From the NCBI GenBank assembly GCA_014529385.2, contig CM043954.1, forward strand, positions 95,561,247 to 95,625,246: a DNA stretch of 64,000 nucleotides, written 5' to 3'. This DNA comes from Adiantum capillus-veneris (lineage: Eukaryota; Streptophyta; Polypodiopsida; Polypodiales; Pteridaceae). Below the pieces are notes generated by a model, which ran no database searches, was not told the DNA's origin, and saw nothing but the letters and a program-made list of their open reading frames with translations. Below, piece by piece: positions 45,825 to 55,553 of the stretch. The first letter of the stretch is position 1, and every line of letters begins with the position of its first letter. Position numbers and translations under genes: made by a program.

Positions 45825-47788
45825 CCACTAATCCAATTGGGCATTTCTTCTCCGTCTAATGTAGCAAGCTTGACGGCTCCACTTGGTGATAGATCTTTAA
45901 TCACCAGAGGTCCCATCCCTCGCTTTTTAAGCTTCTTAGCATGCTGTTTCAGAGTGTAAACTAGGACATAGTCCCCAACTTTAAACTCTTTAGTCCGCAC
46001 ATGCTTATCAAAAAATTCCTTTTGTCGCCTTTTTTGAGCGTAGATGGAAGCTACTGCTTTTAGGCGAAGCTCATCTAGCTTTTCCAGGTCATCTATTCTA
46101 TCAGAGAGCTCGTGCCCTGTCCACTCTAGATCCTTAGCCACCCTTAAGGTTGAAATCAAGAATTCTATTGGTAAGATAGCATTTAGCCCAAAAACCATGT
46201 TATATGGGGTCGTTCCTATTGATGTTTTATATGCTACCCTATATGCCCATAATGTTGAATGCAACTTTTGGTCCCAGTCAGTTCTCGACTCAGATACAAT
46301 CTTCGTGAGGACCGTGCATATGGTTTTGTTTGTTGCTTCAGCTTGTCCGTTTGCTTGTGGATGATACGGGGCTGATTTCCTATGGATTACCATGAATTCA
46401 TCTAGAAGGATCTCTATCACTTCATTTATGAAATGTGTGCCTCGATCACTCACAATTTCTATTGGCAATCCATATCGTACAAAGACGTATTCATATAGAA
46501 ATTGTGCCGTGGTCCTGGCATCTGCTTTTTGAGTTGCCTTTGCTTCGACCCACTTTGTTAGATAGTCTGTAGCCACAACGATGTATTGTGCATGAGTCTT
46601 ATATGCAGGAGGTGAAATGGGTCCGACATAATCAATCCCCCATTTTGCAAAAGCTCTTGCCCCCATCATTGGTCTAAGCGGCATATCATCTCTTTTAAGT
46701 GGTACTTTGGTCCGCTGACAGTCATCACACCGTTTAACGTATTCCTCAGCGTCCATATGTAATGTTGGCCACCATATTCCTGCGGCTAAGACAAGTTTTG
46801 CTGTCTTATCACCTGAGAAATGGCCTCCACCTACTCCTCCATGAGCTTGCTCTAGGATTATCACATACTCAGACTCTGATGCGCAAATCCTAAGCTGGTT
46901 GTCTTTACCTCTCTTATAGAGTTGATCTCCTATTAAAGCGTAATCTCTAGCTTCTGTCTCTACAGATTTCTGACGAGCTTTTGACGTTCCTTCTGGGAAA
47001 GTTCTATTTGTGAGATATTCAACAATATACTGACTCCATTCTGGAGCGATCATTATCTGATATAATGTCGAATACTCGGCTGGCGGTTTTGATGAACATA
47101 CAATACATACAGTGACATATTCATGTACGCTTTCTTTCATTCCTGGCCAATAGACTCCCAATTGTAACAAATTCCTATATGTGTTCCTTCTTGAACAATG
47201 AAATGCACATTCCTGAACATGTGCTTCGCACAGATATATATTATATTCCTCAGGATTGATGCATAGTCGTAAAACATGATCATTTCCCAATTGATACAAC
47301 CTTCCTGCAATCAATTGAAGATTCTTGGATTGCTGAATAGCAATATGTTTCAGGTTGTATTCTCTTCTATCGAACTCTCCTCCATAGGTTAATAGGTCAA
47401 CGACATTTTGAGACCACTTAGGTATCATTTCTATGTTGAACAAGTACGCGTCTGGCATGTCGTCATCTACTCCTATAGGGTCTTCTCCATTCGTCAATCG
47501 CGAAAGATGATCAGCTCTAAGATGTGTTTTTCCTTTCTTTACTACTACCGTGAAGTCGAATTCCAGTAAGATAATGAACCATCTCACTATTCTCCCGGTA
47601 TTGCATGGTTTATTCACTAGGTAGAGCAAGGCTTGGTGATCCGTAAAAAACACAAACTTGTTGGCTAGAAGATAATGCCGAAATTTCTTCACAGCATAGA
47701 TCATTCCTAATCCTTCTCGCTCTGTTGTGGTGTAATTCTTCTCTGCATTGTTGAGCTGTCGACTGGCGTAACAGATAGGAAAATCCAT
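45641..47788 (-). CDS. G2 RNase H end and integrase with duplicated zinc region
   Basis: 715 codons. RNase H lies at about 1-100 (TTEREGLGMIYAVKKFRHYL, FFTDHQALLYLVN, LRADHLSRL). Residues 121-235 and 247-361 are two copies of the integrase N-terminal region, each with PxWSQ, a (A/G)xxLYxxG segment and an H-x6-H ... C-x2-C zinc site (H190/H197/C228/C231 and H316/H323/C354/C357). The catalytic core has D386 (GIDYVG), D448 (VSDRG) and E484 (GQAEATN), a DD35E pattern. The C-terminal part has GDYVLVYTLKQHAKKLKKRG. Two indels near 47865 and 47820 separate it from the upstream ORF. Confidence 0.9.
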   Translation of the reverse strand: MDFPICYASRQLNNAEKNYTTTEREGLGMIYAVKKFRHYLLANKFVFFTDHQALLYLVNKPCNTGRIVRWFIILLEFDFTVVVKKGKTHLRADHLSRLTNGEDPIGVDDDMPDAYLFNIEMIPKWSQNVVDLLTYGGEFDRREYNLKHIAIQQSKNLQLIAGRLYQLGNDHVLRLCINPEEYNIYLCEAHVQECAFHCSRRNTYRNLLQLGVYWPGMKESVHEYVTVCIVCSSKPPAEYSTLYQIMIAPEWSQYIVEYLTNRTFPEGTSKARQKSVETEARDYALIGDQLYKRGKDNQLRICASESEYVIILEQAHGGVGGGHFSGDKTAKLVLAAGIWWPTLHMDAEEYVKRCDDCQRTKVPLKRDDMPLRPMMGARAFAKWGIDYVGPISPPAYKTHAQYIVVATDYLTKWVEAKATQKADARTTAQFLYEYVFVRYGLPIEIVSDRGTHFINEVIEILLDEFMVIHRKSAPYHPQANGQAEATNKTICTVLTKIVSESRTDWDQKLHSTLWAYRVAYKTSIGTTPYNMVFGLNAILPIEFLISTLRVAKDLEWTGHELSDRIDDLEKLDELRLKAVASIYAQKRRQKEFFDKHVRTKEFKVGDYVLVYTLKQHAKKLKKRGMGPLVIKDLSPSGAVKLATLDGEEMPNWISGCRVKKYLLPLTKTCFSKYIKKSCVSRKRKRLRRKRKPRRRKEWRKEDYCVRNSAMKEQYE

Positions 47789-47839
47789 GTTTCCTTCTTC
47801 TGGCTGAGCCAGAACATCCTATTGCATATGCCGAAGCAT

Positions 47840-50800
47840 CTATATGCACATGGAATATCTTCTCCAATCTGGTGATTTCAAGACTGGAGCAGTAATGAGT
47901 GCCTCTTTCAATTTCTTGAACGATTCCTCACACTCCTCTGTCCATTCAAAGTTCACTATTAGCCTGTAAAGTGGTTGGCCTATTATAGCGTACATGTAAA
48001 TGAATCGTCTATAATATCCACAATGTCCCATAAAGCTCTGTACTTGTTTCGCATTGGTTGGTCTAGGCATATCCACTATAACTTTTATCTTCTCTAAATC
48101 CGTGGATATTCCGTTTTGTGAGACAATATGTCCCAGAATTCTGCCCTGTCGGACCATAAACACACATTTCTCAGGATTGAGACAAATGCGATATGTCCTA
48201 CATTTCTCAAATACTTTTCTTAGGTGTTCTAGATGCTCATCTCTCAGTAGAGAATGTACACATAAGTCATCCATGTAGATTTCTAGAAACAGCCTTAAGT
48301 ATTCTTTGAAAGCATGCGTCATCAGCCTCTGGAAGGTTGCGGGAGCATTGGTTAGACCAAAAGGCATAACCCGATAAGCATAAATTCCCCACTCCGTTGC
48401 AAAAGCTGTTTTATGTTGATCTTCCAGTGCTATGGCTAGCTGGTTATATCCTGAAAAACCATCAAGAAAGGAGTATGCTGTTTTCCCTGATACACGCTCT
48501 AGAACATGATCAGTGATCGGCAGGGGATAATTGTCCCTGATTGTTGCAGCATTCACTTTCTTTAAGTTGACACACACTCGGAGTTTTTCGTTCTTCTTAG
48601 GTACTACCACAATCGGAGATACCCAATCAGTGTGTTCAATCTCGTATATGAATTCAGCTTCCATTAGCTTATCTATCTCTTCCTTGATTCGCTTAGCAAA
48701 AGTATCATTATATGTGTATGGTCTCTGTCTGCTAGGCTTTGCGTCTTGTTTCAGTGGGATTGAGTGTTGGCATATCGATGGGTCAACTCCCTTTAAGTCC
48801 TTATAAGACCATGCAAACACATCCCTATACTCTCTGAGAAGACTCAAAAGTCTCTCTTCCTCGCTTGGAGACAAATCTGTGGCTATGTACACCGGTCTAG
48901 GCGTCTCACCTGGAGCTGCTAAATCAACTTTTTTTGCATCCTCCGGTCCGTCATAAGATTCGTTCTCCTTCCTCTCTCGAATAGGTGGGGTTAATATCAC
49001 CTTCCTATCCTCTATTGTGAATTTCCTATAGTGAGAGGGAACATCCATGTTTTCCTTGATTTTGACGTTTTCGTCCTCTCCACTCTCAATTTCTGTCGTC
49101 CAAACTTCCTTCAGAGTTTTCTTGAGCTCTCTGTACTTGTTTCTACGTTCTAACTTGGACTCCGTGTATTCTCTGTTGCGCTTGTTCTTTTCTGATTTTT
49201 CTGTTTCAGTTTTCGTTCCATTCTTTTGAACTTGATTTCTTGAGCCTCTTTTGTCTTTTCGTAAGCTCTTTTGATCACTGCCTCTCATTCTTCCAGAAAT
49301 CTTATCCTTAACACAATCTTCAGCCTTTACTAGCATTAGGAATTGATTTTTTCCTCTTATTCTAGGCATCGGATTGGTTCTAACCCCTTTTGTTTTTTTC
49401 TTTGCTCTATAGTGTTTCTGGCGTTGTTTAGTTTGGTTCGGAAAATCATAAAATCGGACATCCGTTATAGTTTCTTCGTTTCCGCTTGAATTGTCCGTTG
49501 ACTCGTTGTCTGCTTCATTTCCCCACTCTGGATGATTGGGAATGTCGTGAAACACCTCTTCTTCATCTTCCTTTTCCAGTGTATCGTTCTTTTCAGTTTC
49601 TTTTTCGAGTACAGTTCTCAACATGAAATACGGAACCACGTCGTACCCGTCCTTGTCGCAAAATTTCGTTGTGGGACCATCCGGAATTGCACAAACATCT
49701 AGGGTTGCTAGAATGTGTGTCCATTCTAATGGTTCAAACGTGTCCTCTGGAAAGGGTTCTCTTACATAAGTTTCGTCTTCGATAGCCCTTTCTAAAACAC
49801 ATTCTTCTCGTTTCAGACTTCCACATTTCGAAGCTCCACACATCCATAACTCCTTGGGTTTACCTAACCAAGCTGGAAATTCGGATCCCGCCAAAGTAGC
49901 TGAATCAAACTCCTCTACCGGTGTTCGGTTCACATCTTTGTAGCTATGGTCTTTCAGGTTCACACGTGTAGTGGTTTCCATATTTCTCAGGTATATGTGA
50001 TCGTAGCCCCAATCCTGGACCATTTTCAACTGTCTCATGAATGGTCTTCCCAGTATGATATCATAGTTATTCTCCTTGCCAAAATCGACAATAGCGAAAG
50101 TATGTTCGTATTCAATGCCGCAAGAAGTCACTACAACTTTCTCTAATAACCCCATAGGTTTCTCCATGTGTCCATCTGCTAATTGGAGTTTCAACCTAGT
50201 CTTCCTTATTGCTGGTTTCCCCCATTTTTTCCAGATTTCTTTTGTAGCTATGGCTACCCCAGCTCCGCTGTCTAGTATTGCCATCGTCTTCACTCCTTGG
50301 AATTCAACTGGTAAGGTTGTATTCCCCTCTTCACCTTCGCAATACTCTCCGACCTTGTTTAAGGGTACAGGCTTAGCGTTCTTTTGTGGCTTGCTCAGCT
50401 CCTCAATGCTCTCTTGCAATCTCGATGTTGGATCTTTTATCCCGAATTTCTCCAAGCATTTTCCTACAGTGGTCCACATATGTGGTCTTAGCCTCAAAAG
50501 CTCAGCTAGAGTGATAGTGCATGTCACTGGTGTTGACAAAATCTCTATCAATCCTTGCGAGTCCATGACTTTTTCTGATGATATTTTTCTTGAGGGAAGT
50601 GCTCTAATCTCGGATTTTGCTTCATACTCTCCTAAGTATGAAGGTAAGGTTTTCAGTGAATGAGGTTTGCTCTCCATTGTTCTAACAGAGCCCCCATCTC
50701 CCCAGTAAGATTGCAGATCCAAGTCCACTTGAGATCCTGCCTCAAATTCCACTATGGGAGGATTCCTGATGTCCTTTTCCCAATTTGTCTGATTAGCTTG

Positions 50801-53800
50801 GCAACTTAGCTCGTTTGCAAAGTTTGCCTCTCTCACTTGTTTCCAAAATTCATTGTAATCATCATCTCTTTCGTAACTCCTCTGTATGACTGGATGAAAA
50901 CTCTCTATCTCCTGATCGGTTGTGTTCAATACTATGCGATCATCCTTTTGTGTATTTTCAGGCTTTTGTGCACTGGGAGTCTTTTCAGCTACCCGTGAAA
51001 CGATAGTCTCTTGCTGAATTGGGTTTTCCTTTCCACAATTCATTGTTTCTTTTGGTGGTTCTAATAAGGCTTGTGCAGTCTCGATCATTCGTTGGCACAT
51101 TTCAAGTCTCTGCTTTTCCAATTCCGCGTTTGGGTATGTCAGCCACCTCTGTTCTTGTGTTTGGTTGTTCCTTAACCTAGCTTCGTAAGCTCTCATCAGT
51201 GCGTCCAATGGTTCGTGTACTGTGTCGACTAGCACTGATCCCCCTGAGCTTAAGCTCGTTGTTTCGTTGATACTCTTTTGTTTCGTTCTTTCCGGGCTCA
51301 TCTCTCGTTTCCGATTTTGACTCTCAAGTTTTTCTAATCTATCTTTAGTTCGCTTTAGTTCCTCAGCTAGAATAGCGTCTTCACGTTCTTTTCTTAACTT
51401 CATGCGTGCTTTTCTAGCTTTCCATGTGTTTTTCTGACTCCGTGGTCCTTGACTAACCATTTCAGTCGCTAACTTTCCATTCTCAGGTTCTCTAGTGGTT
51501 TTCTTAGTTTGAGCTCTAGTAACAACTTGCGTTGGTATCAGAGTTTCATTTTCAGACCCACTGCTGGTAGGAATAGTTTCTAGCATATTCAATGTCGTCT
51601 TTTGCACTTTGTTTGGATTCTTTAAGCAATCCTCAATGAAGTGAGTAACCCCACACTCAGTGCAATAAGCGTTAATTCTAATGATTTCCGTATGTGGGCA
51701 AACATTCATCAGATGGTCACCTCCACACTTGTAACAAGGTCCTAGTGCTGGTCTTGGTCCCATTTGATTCGTCCTTTGTGGATAGGATGGTCTCTGTCCT
51801 GTTAACCCTCCATGAGCTATGAACATCAAGGTTCTTGCGTCCAAATTGTATCTCTCTTCATCAGAAGCACTTGTAATTGTTGGTGTTCCAACATTCCCCA
51901 TCATGCCCCATGGTTCTGGTTGTTTTGGTTCTTCTGGTGGGTAATACACTGTCGGAGACATGTGTGCACCCGATTCTTCATAATAGGCTTGAACAGGCAC
52001 TAAGGCTTGTTCTTCCTGATTCTCTAAGGTTGGTGCATATCTAATGCCCACTGGTCTTGCTCCTGGTAAAGGTGGTTGTTGTCCCAATACCGGTTGAGGT
52101 CTTTCTATCCCCATAGGTCCTGGTACATTTCCCGTTGGGTATCGAGGTACTGGATGTATCTGAGGTGGTGCTAATTGAGCAGGAGGTGCATACTGGCGCT
52201 CCCTTACATACCCTTTGTTGTAATAACACTCCTCTGTTGGATGATTTGTCCATTTTTGTTCAATAGCACACCATTTCAGTGTTTTTGGCAATGGTTTCTG
52301 GTATGGTGCCATCCTTTTTAGAGCATCTTCTATCATTTGCTCTACATTTGGCATGGTTGTTTTTTGAACATTCTTTTTAGTGGTAGTCTCGCTCGCTACG
52401 GAGGAGGAGCTATTGGATGCAAAATCTGTATCCGCTGACACCTCTCCATAAACCGTACAATTATCCACTAAGTACAATGCCTCTCTCGTTACTTGCTCGA
52501 AACTTGTACAAGCTTTCAAGTGCAAGTCCTTCTTGAGAGTGTCGTTCCTCAGTCCCTCAATAAAGAGAACAGATAGTCTGTCATCTTGTGGTCGTTCACG
52601 TACTGGACATCTCTCAATGTATTGTTTGAAGCGAAGTGAAGCTTCCTTCACTTTTTCGTGTTCTCTCTGTTTAAAAGCATATATTTGTGAGACCGTATTG
52701 TGCTTAATCCCTCGTTTTGAGAATTCCTCAGCAAACTCTCTTAGAAAATGGTCAATGTCATGGAATCCCCCAATGTTCATTGGTTGAAACCATGTCAATG
52801 CAGTACCTTCTAGAGTAAGACCAAATCCCTCGTATTGTGTATGGAAATCTGTTATTTGCTCAGCTCTTAAGACTTGCTTAAAGAGTGACACATGTGCATA
52901 CGGATCTCCTGAACCACCATACTTCTTTTGCACACACTTGGCTACTTGAGATGGTCTCATACGTCTATGATCTGCTACCAATCTCATTGCTCCTGTGTCT
53001 CGGCTAAAGTTTTCTCTAGCATCATGGACTTCATAGGTTACCCTTGTCGGTTCCCCCGCCCTGAATCTACTACTAGGAGGTAAATGTGATGGTTCCGCTT
53101 CAAACCTTGGACATGGAGTGGTATAGGTGGGGATTGGAACTGCACTACCTCGATTCGTCTCCATTGACTCTCTGGAATGTAATGATCCCATTGGTCCGAG
53201 CTTCGAGTCCCAAGGTTGACTGAAAGAGTCAGCGACCTGAGTTCTTTGTCCTCCTGTTGTCATTGAGTTTCGCACTCCATTTGTTGGTGCTGGTCTATGT
53301 GAGCTAGAAGTAACATAATACTGATGTAGTGGTCCCCCAAAGTATGTATATCCTTCTAATTCTTTCTTGCCCATTGTTGAGTATTGCCTGCCATACTTAT
53401 CGTAAGCGGCAATTTTCACTTCCGATCCCTCTGTGTAGGTAAAGACATAAAGTCTTTTTTGGTCTGTCAACTCTTCGGTGTAGGGTTCTTCACATCTATA
53501 ATAGAGATCTTGCTCCCCATTATTATATTTGTACAGCCCCACATAGATGTTATCAGTGTTGATCCTTGTAGTTTCATTCTCTCTTCTTAACCTCGCATTA
53601 GGGAAGTTCATTATTGGTGCTTTCTCCTCGAGTTCTTCATCTATTTTGGCTTTGGTGCCCATCAATCCCCACTTGTCCACAATGTTAGGATTTAGGACTA
53701 CCAAGTACATGGTACCCTCGTCATCTAGATATTTATCTCCGCTATAGCTCACAGGCACTAAGTCCTTGAACTCACTAGGTCTATCTTCTATCTTTACACA

Positions 53801-54127
53801 ATAGCGGTCCATTCCATCTTTGTAGATCTTGGCACCTTGCTCATTGTCGTACTGGTATTTTATGAACAATAGCTTCATGGTGGCGGAAGGGTTTGATGAT
53901 CCTGCTGCCATATTTTCTCTGTTGTTCAGGTTCAAGTGTTCCAAGTTTTCGGTGAAAATCTCGTAAGACCTCTCCGAAGAAGTATCAGAAACACTTCCTT
54001 CAAAGATCGGCTCTAATGGTTGCACCCAACTTTGGTTTACACTTCCCTCGGTTGATATGGCACTTGCTGGTTCCCCTTGTTTTGGTTGATTATTCCGGAG
54101 ATTCCTGCCCGATCTCAAATTCATCAA
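47840..54127 (-). CDS. G2 gag-protease-RT polyprotein
   Basis: 2095 codons starting MMNLRSGRNLRNNQPK. About 300 N-terminal residues have no recognised domain. The gag capsid region (about 400-560) has VAKCVQKKYGGSGDPYAHVS and LTLEGTALTWFQPM. Two zinc knuckles, CYKCGGDHLMNVC and CTECGVTHFIEDC (about 795 and 820), share an unusual C-x2-C-x3-H-x4-C spacing. Protease 1 is at about 1280 (MAILDSGAGVAIA, later IILGRPFMRQ). The RT at about 1780-2050 has DWVSPIVVVPKKN, FLDGFSGYNQLAIA, MPFGLTNAPATFQRLM and the YMDD active site near residue 1952. The frame is lost at 47840 after two indels; RNase H and integrase continue downstream. Initiation at the first Met is supported by the MxxRSG-like start common in plant gags. 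Confidence 0.9.
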   Translation of the reverse strand: MMNLRSGRNLRNNQPKQGEPASAISTEGSVNQSWVQPLEPIFEGSVSDTSSERSYEIFTENLEHLNLNNRENMAAGSSNPSATMKLLFIKYQYDNEQGAKIYKDGMDRYCVKIEDRPSEFKDLVPVSYSGDKYLDDEGTMYLVVLNPNIVDKWGLMGTKAKIDEELEEKAPIMNFPNARLRRENETTRINTDNIYVGLYKYNNGEQDLYYRCEEPYTEELTDQKRLYVFTYTEGSEVKIAAYDKYGRQYSTMGKKELEGYTYFGGPLHQYYVTSSSHRPAPTNGVRNSMTTGGQRTQVADSFSQPWDSKLGPMGSLHSRESMETNRGSAVPIPTYTTPCPRFEAEPSHLPPSSRFRAGEPTRVTYEVHDARENFSRDTGAMRLVADHRRMRPSQVAKCVQKKYGGSGDPYAHVSLFKQVLRAEQITDFHTQYEGFGLTLEGTALTWFQPMNIGGFHDIDHFLREFAEEFSKRGIKHNTVSQIYAFKQREHEKVKEASLRFKQYIERCPVRERPQDDRLSVLFIEGLRNDTLKKDLHLKACTSFEQVTREALYLVDNCTVYGEVSADTDFASNSSSSVASETTTKKNVQKTTMPNVEQMIEDALKRMAPYQKPLPKTLKWCAIEQKWTNHPTEECYYNKGYVRERQYAPPAQLAPPQIHPVPRYPTGNVPGPMGIERPQPVLGQQPPLPGARPVGIRYAPTLENQEEQALVPVQAYYEESGAHMSPTVYYPPEEPKQPEPWGMMGNVGTPTITSASDEERYNLDARTLMFIAHGGLTGQRPSYPQRTNQMGPRPALGPCYKCGGDHLMNVCPHTEIIRINAYCTECGVTHFIEDCLKNPNKVQKTTLNMLETIPTSSGSENETLIPTQVVTRAQTKKTTREPENGKLATEMVSQGPRSQKNTWKARKARMKLRKEREDAILAEELKRTKDRLEKLESQNRKREMSPERTKQKSINETTSLSSGGSVLVDTVHEPLDALMRAYEARLRNNQTQEQRWLTYPNAELEKQRLEMCQRMIETAQALLEPPKETMNCGKENPIQQETIVSRVAEKTPSAQKPENTQKDDRIVLNTTDQEIESFHPVIQRSYERDDDYNEFWKQVREANFANELSCQANQTNWEKDIRNPPIVEFEAGSQVDLDLQSYWGDGGSVRTMESKPHSLKTLPSYLGEYEAKSEIRALPSRKISSEKVMDSQGLIEILSTPVTCTITLAELLRLRPHMWTTVGKCLEKFGIKDPTSRLQESIEELSKPQKNAKPVPLNKVGEYCEGEEGNTTLPVEFQGVKTMAILDSGAGVAIATKEIWKKWGKPAIRKTRLKLQLADGHMEKPMGLLEKVVVTSCGIEYEHTFAIVDFGKENNYDIILGRPFMRQLKMVQDWGYDHIYLRNMETTTRVNLKDHSYKDVNRTPVEEFDSATLAGSEFPAWLGKPKELWMCGASKCGSLKREECVLERAIEDETYVREPFPEDTFEPLEWTHILATLDVCAIPDGPTTKFCDKDGYDVVPYFMLRTVLEKETEKNDTLEKEDEEEVFHDIPNHPEWGNEADNESTDNSSGNEETITDVRFYDFPNQTKQRQKHYRAKKKTKGVRTNPMPRIRGKNQFLMLVKAEDCVKDKISGRMRGSDQKSLRKDKRGSRNQVQKNGTKTETEKSEKNKRNREYTESKLERRNKYRELKKTLKEVWTTEIESGEDENVKIKENMDVPSHYRKFTIEDRKVILTPPIRERKENESYDGPEDAKKVDLAAPGETPRPVYIATDLSPSEEERLLSLLREYRDVFAWSYKDLKGVDPSICQHSIPLKQDAKPSRQRPYTYNDTFAKRIKEEIDKLMEAEFIYEIEHTDWVSPIVVVPKKNEKLRVCVNLKKVNAATIRDNYPLPITDHVLERVSGKTAYSFLDGFSGYNQLAIALEDQHKTAFATEWGIYAYRVMPFGLTNAPATFQRLMTHAFKEYLRLFLEIYMDDLCVHSLLRDEHLEHLRKVFEKCRTYRICLNPEKCVFMVRQGRILGHIVSQNGISTDLEKIKVIVDMPRPTNAKQVQSFMGHCGYYRRFIYMYAIIGQPLYRLIVNFEWTEECEESFKKLKEALITAPVLKSPDWRRYSMCI

Positions 54128-55532
54128 TTCCCCTAAAGGACTTTAACTTTTCAGTCTCGGCAATTAGTTTTCCTCAAGTTTTTGTGGTTAGAATTGATCC
54201 AAACTGACTGATACTTGGTCAACTGTTTAATCTTTTCAGTTGGACAACTTCTGTTTCATCAAGTGAGAATTTTGTTGCAGTTATGCTGAAAAAGACATTA
54301 TACGCGTATGATGTCTTCTTTCACAGATTTGGACTATTTTGGTTATGCTCACTCTCAGTGACCCCTTTATGCTCTGTTCACTCACAAAATTCAGTTTGAA
54401 CTCTGCTTGAGCAAGTTATGGCTAGTTCAGGCTTTTCTTGGCAACTTTCTGCTTTTGACTTGTTTTCTGGGTCAATTCTGATCCAAATGGGATGAAACTT
54501 GAAATATAACCTCTAGACAGCTATTACAATGGATCTGGGTTAGCAAAGTATCAAAATATGTCCAAAATTAGGTCAAAGACATCATACGCGTATGATGTCT
54601 TTTTCATCAATTTGGGTCCAAACTTGATATTTATGCTTCCCACAGTGTTTGTAACAATCTTGTCAGGTCAGATTTCAAAAATAAGCAGTGGAAGTGCCAA
54701 AAGACATTATACGCGTATGATGTCTTTTGTCCCAGATTTTGACTATTTTTGGTTTTAAGCCTTCTCCAATGTTTATAATTGAGTTTCAAGTGTTTTTGTC
54801 AGGTTTGAATGTAAAAACAAGATCTGAATCCAAAATTTCCTATTCTTTGCGTTTCTTGGACTCCGACTTGTCTTTTCGGGTTTCTTTGAGTGTTAATGCT
54901 CTTGTTTTAAGTTGATCTTAGGGTAAAACCCCCCTTCTAAACACTCTAGCAATGTCAAATTTTCAATTTTAGTCTCTGTTTAGGTCCTAAGACATCATAC
55001 GCGTATGATGTCTAAAGTTGCAGATTTCCAGTTTTTCAGCACAGAACTCTTCCAATAGCTCTTTTAAGTGCTCAGCAACAATTAGTTACACAGAAAATTT
55101 TTCTGAACTTTGTTTATTGCATATTTCACTACCAAAGAGACTTTTTTAGTGATCTAACATGCAATCAAACACATCAAGCAAATAGAACACCAATTGATAG
55201 CTCTAGATCAGGATCAAATCAGGCCCTACCTAAGCTACTTCTAATCATAAAATGGATTTTTTGCAATTGAAAATATAAAGAGATTTACTACCACACAAGG
55301 AGTAGAAAATGCTTTTTATGTCAACAACCACTTAAACACCATCAAAAACAATCTAATCTAAGCTAAACTAAAAATACTGTCAACACGGAAGACCCAGGAA
55401 TACCCCACTTCCTAGTATCTCTCGAGATCTTCGGAGTCCACCACTCCTAGATCTTTTCTAAATAAAGTATACAAAGTAGTTTATACGACTCACCTCGTAG
55501 GATTAGTCTAAGGTCACCTACTTAGGGCTCTC
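54128..55532 (-). other. G2 5' untranslated leader
   Basis: About 1.4 kb between primer site and gag start without coding potential. It holds four copies of the 22-bp palindrome and is otherwise T-rich on the plus strand. Confidence 0.7.
54294..55012. repeat. Four 22-bp palindromes, cluster B
   Basis: Copies at 54294-54315, 54578-54599, 54703-54724 and 54991-55012. Two are exact and two have GACATTATACG in the left half. They are the same motif as cluster A 12 kb away, again in unrelated spacers. Confidence 0.95.
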
Positions 55533-55553
55533 GTCCCCGGCAGCGGCGCCAAA
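55533..55553 (-). other. G2 primer binding site
   Basis: The coding strand directly after the 5' LTR reads TTTGGCGCCGCTGCCGGGGA, the tRNA-Asp-type site common in plant Ty3 elements (usual form TGGCGCCGTTGCC, here with one substitution). Confidence 0.85.

Noticed and set aside
47100-47430. Extra archaeal-type RNase H as in Tat/Ogre elements
   Set aside because: The region aligns with the integrase N-terminal zinc region that follows it, with matching His/Cys spacing, and shows no RNase H acidic motif.
54128-55532. tRNA or other RNA gene in the G2 leader
   Set aside because: No cloverleaf, A/B box pair or conserved RNA pattern could be seen apart from the palindromes.
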